Shown here: piece by piece, positions 58,639-64,000 of the stretch | Position numbering within the stretch: the stretch's first letter is position 1 | Layout of the letters: each line of letters starts with the position of its first letter | Assembly (NCBI RefSeq): GCF_000347035.1 | Contig: NZ_ANIJ01000047.1 | Span: 191,501-255,500, forward strand | Length of the DNA stretch: 64,000 nt | Direction: 5' to 3' | Source of the DNA: Leptospira sp. B5-022 | GTDB taxonomy: Bacteria; Spirochaetota; Leptospiria; Leptospirales; Leptospiraceae | Notes under the pieces: model-generated | Told to the model about the DNA's origin: nothing | Seen by the model: only the letters and a program-made list of their open reading frames with translations | Database searches by the model: none | Made by a program: the position numbers and the translations under genes

Positions 58639-60720
58639 ATGGACCCTGAGCCGACAGATTACCGCTTTCGAAATCTACTTTCTTTAGTTTTTTGTATCTT
58701 CGTAATTTCCTGCAATTCTTTCGAAGCACCCGTCGCTCAAAAAGGTGTTTTAGACTTAACTCATTGGGATTATAGATCCAGCCCTACCATAAATTTACAG
58801 GGAGAATGGTCTTTTTTTCCGAATACATTTCAGCCTGACGATAATTCCGAAAAGCCAGAAGAGTTTCGTAAAGTCCCGGGCGTTTGGTCCGGCAACAGTT
58901 ATGCGCTTCTTAAATTGAAAATTTTTCTTCCTGAAAAACACGGACGATTAGCGATCTATTCCAAACATCAGGCGACCGCCTTTGAAATTTTGATTAACGG
59001 AGTTTCCGCCGGGAGTTCGGGAAAACCGGGAACATCTTCAGAGACAAGTATTCCGGATAATCGCCCGGTTTATTATGAATGGGACGAGTCGGCTAACGAA
59101 GTGGATATTAGTTTCAAAATTTCTAATTTCCATCATAGGTTGACCGGGCTTTGGTTCGATATCCGTTTCGGCGATGCCGAGGCCGTTTATAAAGAAACTC
59201 TAATACTTAGGGATTGGGACCTTTTTTTGGCGGGACTTTTTTTTATGTCCACCATTTACCATCTGGGTCTTTTTTTTCTCAGAAGGCAGGATCGCACTCC
59301 TTTAGTATTCGCTTTATTCTGCTTTTGTTTATTTCTTCGTTTATTCGTAACCGAGGAAAAATTGATCCAATTCTATTTTCCTTGGGTGGATTATCCACTT
59401 TCCATGAATTTGGAATATCTTACCATGTATGCCGCTTTACCTTTAGGGCTTCATTTTTTGAGACATTCCTTTCCGGTCTATTTTCCTCGAAAATGGATGT
59501 TATTATTTTATCTCATCTCATTTACATTTTCTTTAAGTACAATTTTTCCTTTTCCTATACCTTCCTTGCCAATTCCTTATTTTCAGATGGTCTTTTTGGG
59601 TGGGGTAGTATTCGCACTTGTGGTACTTTTTAGGGCGATCATTCATAAAGAACAATATTCTATCGCGATCGGATTTGCCATATTCGCTCTTATCTTAGCG
59701 GGGATTTTCGATATGCTTGCCGCTCGACAGATCATATTCGCTAGGTTTATTATTCCAATCGGAATGTTCGTGGCCATTCTTACCCAGACATTCATTCTCT
59801 CTTCTAGATACAGAGATCTATATAGAGAAAAGGAAAAACTTTCGGATCGACTACAACGTTTGAACGAGACCTACAGTAGATTCGTACCTATCAGCTTTTT
59901 GGAATTTTTAGGTAAGGGAAAGTTGGAGGATATGAGGCCCGGGGATCAGATCAAAAAGGAGATGACCATCCTATTTGCGGATATCAGGTCTTTTACCGAG
60001 ATCTCGGAAAGTCTGGACTCCAAGGAAAGTTTCGAATTACTAAATTCATATATTTCAGAGATGGAACCTCTCATTCATTCCAATCGCGGTTTTGTGGATA
60101 AGTATTTTGGGGACGCGATCATGGCTTTGTTTCCGGAAAGTTCGGACGATGCGGTGAATGCCGCCATCTCGATGCAAAATCGTATTTTGGATTATAATCA
60201 AAGAAGAATGGACCAAGGAAATCGTGCGATCGGAGTAGGGATCGGTATCCATACGGGTTCCTTGATGATGGGCCTTGTCGGTTCAGGAGATCGTATGGAA
60301 AGTACGGTGATCTCGGATGTGGTACATCTGGCTTCTAAATTGGAAGCTCTGAATAAATATTACGGCTCTAGTATATTGATCAGCGAAGATACTTATTCAA
60401 AATTAAACTCTTCCGAAAAATTCCTACTTCGGAAATTGGATAAACTCAAATTTAGAGGGAAAGAAGAACCTAAGGCAATCTATGAGCTGGGAGATCATTT
60501 GAGTAAAACCGAAAAAGAAGCATTCCTAAGATCGAAAGGCAATTTTGAAAGAGGAGTCGAACTTTTTCATTCCGGAAAGTATTTGGATTCAGGCGAATCC
60601 TTTCGGGAAGCATTGAGGATCTATTCCGGAGACAGGGCCGCGAACTTGTATTTAAAACGTTGCACGGAACAAATTTATTCTTCCAATACAAAAGTGCAAC
60701 CCGGTCCGGATCTAGCTTAA
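58639..60720 (+). CDS. 7TM-DISM receptor class III adenylate/guanylate cyclase
   Basis: A 693-residue receptor cyclase: an N-terminal export segment with a possible lipobox (FVISC), an extracytoplasmic beta-rich sensing domain (to about 185), seven membrane helices (about 190-390), a coiled-coil linker (EKEKLSDRLQRLNETYSRFV) and the cyclase (about 435-620), then TPR-like repeats. Metal Asp448 (FADIRS) and Asp492 (YFGDA) are present. Transition-state residues, normally Asn and Arg four apart, are His563 and Lys567 (VVHLASKLE). Whether it makes cAMP or cGMP, or is active, is open. Confidence 0.87.
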   Translation: MDPEPTDYRFRNLLSLVFCIFVISCNSFEAPVAQKGVLDLTHWDYRSSPTINLQGEWSFFPNTFQPDDNSEKPEEFRKVPGVWSGNSYALLKLKIFLPEKHGRLAIYSKHQATAFEILINGVSAGSSGKPGTSSETSIPDNRPVYYEWDESANEVDISFKISNFHHRLTGLWFDIRFGDAEAVYKETLILRDWDLFLAGLFFMSTIYHLGLFFLRRQDRTPLVFALFCFCLFLRLFVTEEKLIQFYFPWVDYPLSMNLEYLTMYAALPLGLHFLRHSFPVYFPRKWMLLFYLISFTFSLSTIFPFPIPSLPIPYFQMVFLGGVVFALVVLFRAIIHKEQYSIAIGFAIFALILAGIFDMLAARQIIFARFIIPIGMFVAILTQTFILSSRYRDLYREKEKLSDRLQRLNETYSRFVPISFLEFLGKGKLEDMRPGDQIKKEMTILFADIRSFTEISESLDSKESFELLNSYISEMEPLIHSNRGFVDKYFGDAIMALFPESSDDAVNAAISMQNRILDYNQRRMDQGNRAIGVGIGIHTGSLMMGLVGSGDRMESTVISDVVHLASKLEALNKYYGSSILISEDTYSKLNSSEKFLLRKLDKLKFRGKEEPKAIYELGDHLSKTEKEAFLRSKGNFERGVELFHSGKYLDSGESFREALRIYSGDRAANLYLKRCTEQIYSSNTKVQPGPDLA

Positions 60721-60722
60721 GG

Positions 60723-62075
60723 TCATTCTCCGTTTAAAAACAAGGTTTCTTCCGCTTCTTCCTGGGAATCTTCGGAAGCGGAATCCAAAGACTTGCGGAC
60801 CTTGGCGCCTAGTTTACGGATGTTCTCCGCTCTTCCTAAAAGGTTTCCTCTGCCTGATTTTAATTTTCCGAGAACGGCATCGTAATTGTCTTTGGACTTA
60901 TCAATGGATTTTCCTAGAACTTCCAGAGCGGTAACGATCTCTACGATCTTATCGTACATCTTACCGGATTCTTCCGCGATCTGTTCCGAATTTTTGTTTT
61001 GTTTTTCCTTTCTCCAAAGATTGGCCACCATTTTTAAGGAAACCATTAGAGTGGAAGGGGTAACGATTAGGATATTTTTTGCGTAAGCATCTTCTAAAAA
61101 TTTCGGATCCGTACGAACTGCTTCGTAATAAGAAGGTTCCACGGGTAAAAACATCAATACGAAGTCCAGAGATTCTATCCCGTACAAGGACTGGTAATTT
61201 TTCTTATATAACCCGGAGACATGCTCATATAAACTTTTAAGATGTTTTTGTAGAGCCGCCTTTTTTACTTCTTCCGTTTCTGCCGAAGCATATTCCACGT
61301 AAGCCGTTAAGGAGACTTTGGAGTCTATTACGATCGATTTACCGGAAGGAAGTTTGACTACTATATCCGGTCTCAATCTTCCGTCTTCCGTTTGTACGGA
61401 CTCCTGAGCTGTGTATTCCCTTCCTTTGACAAGACCGCTATTCTGGAGAATATTTTCGAGTATTCCTTCGCCCCAATCCCCTTGCGTTTTCGAATTTCCT
61501 TTCAGAGCGGACGCCAAACTTTTAGCGTCTTCTGAAAGAGTTTTATTCATTTCTAATAGATTATTGATCTGAGCCTTTAAGTTTGCGGTATCGTCCTTAT
61601 GTTCTTTATGAGAAAGTTCCACTTTTACGCCGAATTTTTCAATTTCGTCCTTAAACGGGCGAAGCAAGTCGGTGATCTTTTCGTGGGTCTGCTGGCTGAA
61701 TTTTTGGGAGTTATCTAACAGAGCTTGATTGGCTGCATGTTTGAACTTTTCGTCAAGCTTGGTCATAAGCTCTTCGAATTCTTTTTTTTGGTTCTCCAAT
61801 CTTTCTTTCAAAAGATCGGATTCTTTCTTCATAGCTTGGTAATAGCCGATCGCTTTTTCCGTTTTTTCGGAATTCTCTTTTAATTCTTTTTCTAACTGGA
61901 GGATCCTTTCTTTGGATCTTTGTTCCGAGGTGAGAAGGCCCGCTTTTTCTAATTTTAACTTTTCGTGTTCATTCGGATTGATACCGGACTCTTTTGAATA
62001 GAGGGCTTTGGCTAAAAAGAATGCCAGGCCAAATCCTATAAGAAGACCGGTGAGTAATACGATTGCAAATTCCAT
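60723..62075 (-). CDS. rmuC: RmuC-domain DNA recombination protein
   Basis: A 450-residue protein with an N-terminal membrane helix (about 3-22), a long coiled coil (about 38-150) and the RmuC domain (about 190-380: NSKTQGDWGEGILENILQNSG, abbreviated QGDWGEGILENIL, and VVKLPSGKSIVIDSKVSL with VIDSKV). RmuC limits inverted-repeat recombination; the DSK motif resembles nuclease folds. Convergent with the cyclase (2 bp). Confidence 0.92.
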   Translation of the reverse strand: MEFAIVLLTGLLIGFGLAFFLAKALYSKESGINPNEHEKLKLEKAGLLTSEQRSKERILQLEKELKENSEKTEKAIGYYQAMKKESDLLKERLENQKKEFEELMTKLDEKFKHAANQALLDNSQKFSQQTHEKITDLLRPFKDEIEKFGVKVELSHKEHKDDTANLKAQINNLLEMNKTLSEDAKSLASALKGNSKTQGDWGEGILENILQNSGLVKGREYTAQESVQTEDGRLRPDIVVKLPSGKSIVIDSKVSLTAYVEYASAETEEVKKAALQKHLKSLYEHVSGLYKKNYQSLYGIESLDFVLMFLPVEPSYYEAVRTDPKFLEDAYAKNILIVTPSTLMVSLKMVANLWRKEKQNKNSEQIAEESGKMYDKIVEIVTALEVLGKSIDKSKDNYDAVLGKLKSGRGNLLGRAENIRKLGAKVRKSLDSASEDSQEEAEETLFLNGE

Positions 62076-62187
62076 TTTGACTCCTTTTTGGAATTCGGTA
62101 CAATTCGGGATACCTATTTCCAGGATAGAATTTCCATTTTATGGGGACCCCGGACAAATTTGGGATCCCTGGTGAGAATTTAAAAAA

Positions 62188-63702
62188 TTAATTTTTTCCT
62201 TTTTTACGGGAAGGGCCTGAACCTGAGCCTTTTTTATTGCCTGAGTGGAATCGATTGGTGTTTCGATTTTTATCCTTATGGTCCCGTTTTCCGTTTTGTT
62301 TGGATTTTCCACCGAAACGTCTATCTCTGTCGTTTCTCGAATGACTTTCTTTTTCTCGGAAACCCCTTTGATCTTGGTCAAAACGGACTTCGGAGTCGAA
62401 TTTTTCGGACTTATCCGCAAGGGCCAATTTGAATAGCGCTGCCGCTATTCGTTCCGCCGGAATTCCTTCGGAGGTAAGTTTCTTAACGAGTTTGGAATAT
62501 TCGGAAACGTCTCCTTCCTCCGCAACTTCTTTTACGATATGGGAATATTCTAAAAATTTCTTTTCCGTGAGTTCTGAAATATCAGGGACTTTTCCGAGTT
62601 CCATTTCGAATTCATGGTCTTCTCTGATCTTGCGTAATGTTTTGAAGTCCTTATTAGAAACAAAACTGAGCGCGAGTCCTTTTCTTCCAGCTCTTCCTGT
62701 TCTACCGATACGGTGCACATAGTCTTCGGAATCTCTAGGGATATCGTAATTAAATACTGCTTCTACGTCGCTTACATCAATTCCTCTTCCGGCTACGTCA
62801 GTTGCTACAAGAACTGTAACAAGTCCAGAGCGAAATCCGGACATTACCTTGTTTCTTTGGTTTTGGGAAAGATCTCCATGCAATCCTTCGGAGAATACTC
62901 CTTTGGATTTTAAGAATTCCACAAGTTCATCCACTCGGACCTTAGTATTACAAAATACTAAAGAAGCCTTAGGAGTATGATATTCTAAAAGGCGTATCAA
63001 TGCCTCGTGTTTGAGGCCTTCTCTCATTTCAAAATAGATCTGCTGGATCTTAGGTCGGTCCGCTTTTCCTCCGGTCACATCTACAACCTTGGGAGAATTT
63101 TGGAACTTTTTAGTGATCCCCATCACCTTTGCGGAAAGGGTTGCGGAGAACAGAATAGTCTGTCTTTCTTCCGGGACCTTTGCAAGAATGATTTCCATGT
63201 CCTCCAAAAATCCCATGTCCAACATTTCGTCCGCTTCGTCTAGGATCACCATTTTGACTTTGCTCAAATCCAAGGTTTTGCGATCCATATGATCCATGGT
63301 CCTTCCAGGTGTACCGACGATCACTTGCGGTTTTCTTTTTAATGCCTTGAATTGTTTGGTGATATCGTCTCCGCCGTAGATTGCGACTACTTGGAAATCT
63401 TCTTTATATTTTCCTAATTTTCTATACTCTTCCGCGACTTGGACCACCAATTCTCTTGTCGGGCAGAGTACTAATACTTGAGGTGACTGTTCTTTTTCTT
63501 CCAGTATTTCTAAACTTGGAATTGCGAATGCCGCCGTTTTACCTGTTCCTGTACGGGAATGACCGATTACGTCCCTTCCGGAAAGAATCAGTGGAATAGC
63601 TTCGGATTGGATGGAAGAAGGTTCGGTAAATCCTAGATCGGATACGGCTTTTAATACGTCCTCGGATATACCGAGTTCATGGAATGTTTTTTTAGGTTTC
63701 AA
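62188..63702 (-). CDS. DEAD-box RNA helicase
   Basis: A 504-residue ATP-dependent RNA helicase of the RhlE/DeaD/CshA group. Q motif (Gln32 area), Walker A SRTGTGKT (49-56), DEADEMLDMGF (about 155), SAT, and HRIGRTGRAGR (about 330) are present. The tail after about 440 is Lys/Arg/Gly/Asn-rich (SRNDRDRRFGGKSKQNGKRD), typical of RNA-binding extensions. Exact paralogue not decided. Confidence 0.95.
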   Translation of the reverse strand: MKPKKTFHELGISEDVLKAVSDLGFTEPSSIQSEAIPLILSGRDVIGHSRTGTGKTAAFAIPSLEILEEKEQSPQVLVLCPTRELVVQVAEEYRKLGKYKEDFQVVAIYGGDDITKQFKALKRKPQVIVGTPGRTMDHMDRKTLDLSKVKMVILDEADEMLDMGFLEDMEIILAKVPEERQTILFSATLSAKVMGITKKFQNSPKVVDVTGGKADRPKIQQIYFEMREGLKHEALIRLLEYHTPKASLVFCNTKVRVDELVEFLKSKGVFSEGLHGDLSQNQRNKVMSGFRSGLVTVLVATDVAGRGIDVSDVEAVFNYDIPRDSEDYVHRIGRTGRAGRKGLALSFVSNKDFKTLRKIREDHEFEMELGKVPDISELTEKKFLEYSHIVKEVAEEGDVSEYSKLVKKLTSEGIPAERIAAALFKLALADKSEKFDSEVRFDQDQRGFREKESHSRNDRDRRFGGKSKQNGKRDHKDKNRNTNRFHSGNKKGSGSGPSRKKGKN

Positions 63703-63881
63703 AGATAGCTCCTGGGATACTTGCGTAAATTTTTACGGTATCCTCACGATTATGCCTTTCCGGCTAAGAGCTTGGATCTTTATAGAATGGTCCTATTTAA
63801 ACATAAAGGAAAGATTTAGGCTCTGGTATCGTTTCTTCCATGAATTCAAACACGACTCTCCAGCATAGCATTAAAGGTCTT

Positions 63882-64000
63882 TTATTCCTTTTCGGTTTTC
63901 ATATATTTCAGCCGTAACTTATCCGGAAACTTTTCGATCGCATATCTAAGCATGGTCCTGGGCATCTTATGGGCATGTTTGTCTAAAAAATCTGTTTCAG
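63882..64000 (-). CDS. DNA alkylation repair protein, AlkD-like (C-terminus only, gene continues beyond window)
   Basis: The minus strand from 63998 to 63882 reads 38 codons ending in a stop at 63882-63884, with the segment [19 protein letters not shown]. That is the C-terminal signature of HEAT-like AlkD/AlkC alkylpurine glycosylases (alkylation repair enzyme family). The rest lies off the right edge. Only the family call is possible from this part. Confidence 0.75.
   Translation of the reverse strand, partial: ETDFLDKHAHKMPRTMLRYAIEKFPDKLRLKYMKTEKE

Overview
The window is a chromosomal stretch of a spirochaete, almost certainly Leptospira. The pointers are LexA starting MKDLT, a cysteine-rich leptospiral lipoprotein type at 2940, many short lipoproteins with permissive lipoboxes, a 7TM-DISM class III cyclase, and rplU-prp-rpmA/obgE/proBA/nadD gene order. 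Base composition looks moderate (low forties percent G+C by eye, not computed), which would fit the P1/P2 'intermediate' or saprophytic lineages better than L. interrogans; species cannot be fixed here. Coding density is high, genes often overlap by 4 nt, and no rRNA, tRNA, CRISPR array, transposase or phage gene was seen. Two genes are cut by the window edges: a PP2C phosphatase at the left and a DNA alkylation repair protein at the right.

Layout. 1-2.7 kb: PP2C phosphatase convergent with a ketoacyl synthase + SiaB-like pair. 2.9-6.8 kb: lipoprotein, UPF0104-type flippase, then a minus-strand operon of short FtsX-like permease, LolD-like ATPase, ROK kinase and HIT protein. 6.8-9 kb: a TPR protein with a degenerate Mrr-nuclease-like tail, and a lipoprotein. 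9.1-15.9 kb: TolC + membrane-fusion protein without a pump, lexA, small lipoprotein, ctpA, tsaD, pssA. 16-18.2 kb: two abutting predicted outer-membrane proteins. 18.4-22.7 kb: small protein, radC, then O-antigen/polysaccharide export wzm-wzt and ugd. 22.8-28.6 kb: thioredoxin-TPR protein, hisE, and a cytochrome c maturation operon (ydcF-like, ccmE, ccmF, ccmH, zinc-ribbon/CcmI-like) plus a 59-residue tautomerase. 28.7-38.9 kb: accessory metabolism and membrane genes (Mpo1-like, AraC, hydrolases, SMR protein, NodB deacetylase, CoA-transferase, acyl-CoA dehydrogenase, Crp-like regulator). 39-41.3 kb: an ECF41 sigma factor and its FAD oxidoreductase partner behind a recognisable ECF41 promoter. 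41.4-46.2 kb: di-haem peroxidase, TolC, YyaL-type thioredoxin protein. 46.2-53.2 kb: a long minus-strand housekeeping run (rsfS, LCP, yqeK, nadD, proA, proB, obgE, rpmA, prp, rplU). 53.3-64 kb: pirin, typA, secreted lipase, lipoprotein, adenylate/guanylate cyclase, rmuC, DEAD-box helicase.

How parts connect. The ccm genes would mature periplasmic c-type cytochromes such as the lipid-anchored di-haem peroxidase at 41.4 kb. Wzm/Wzt and Ugd belong to surface polysaccharide synthesis, as may the flippase and LCP protein. The most notable items are a CcmE with a Cys (CX3Y) haem ligand sitting next to a CcmH, an ECF41 module whose predicted promoter can be read directly, a 21-bp interspersed repeat that supplies the stop codon of two genes, a TPR protein fused to an apparently dead Mrr-like nuclease domain, and a cyclase with altered transition-state residues. 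None is a proven new system; each is set out with the test that would settle it.
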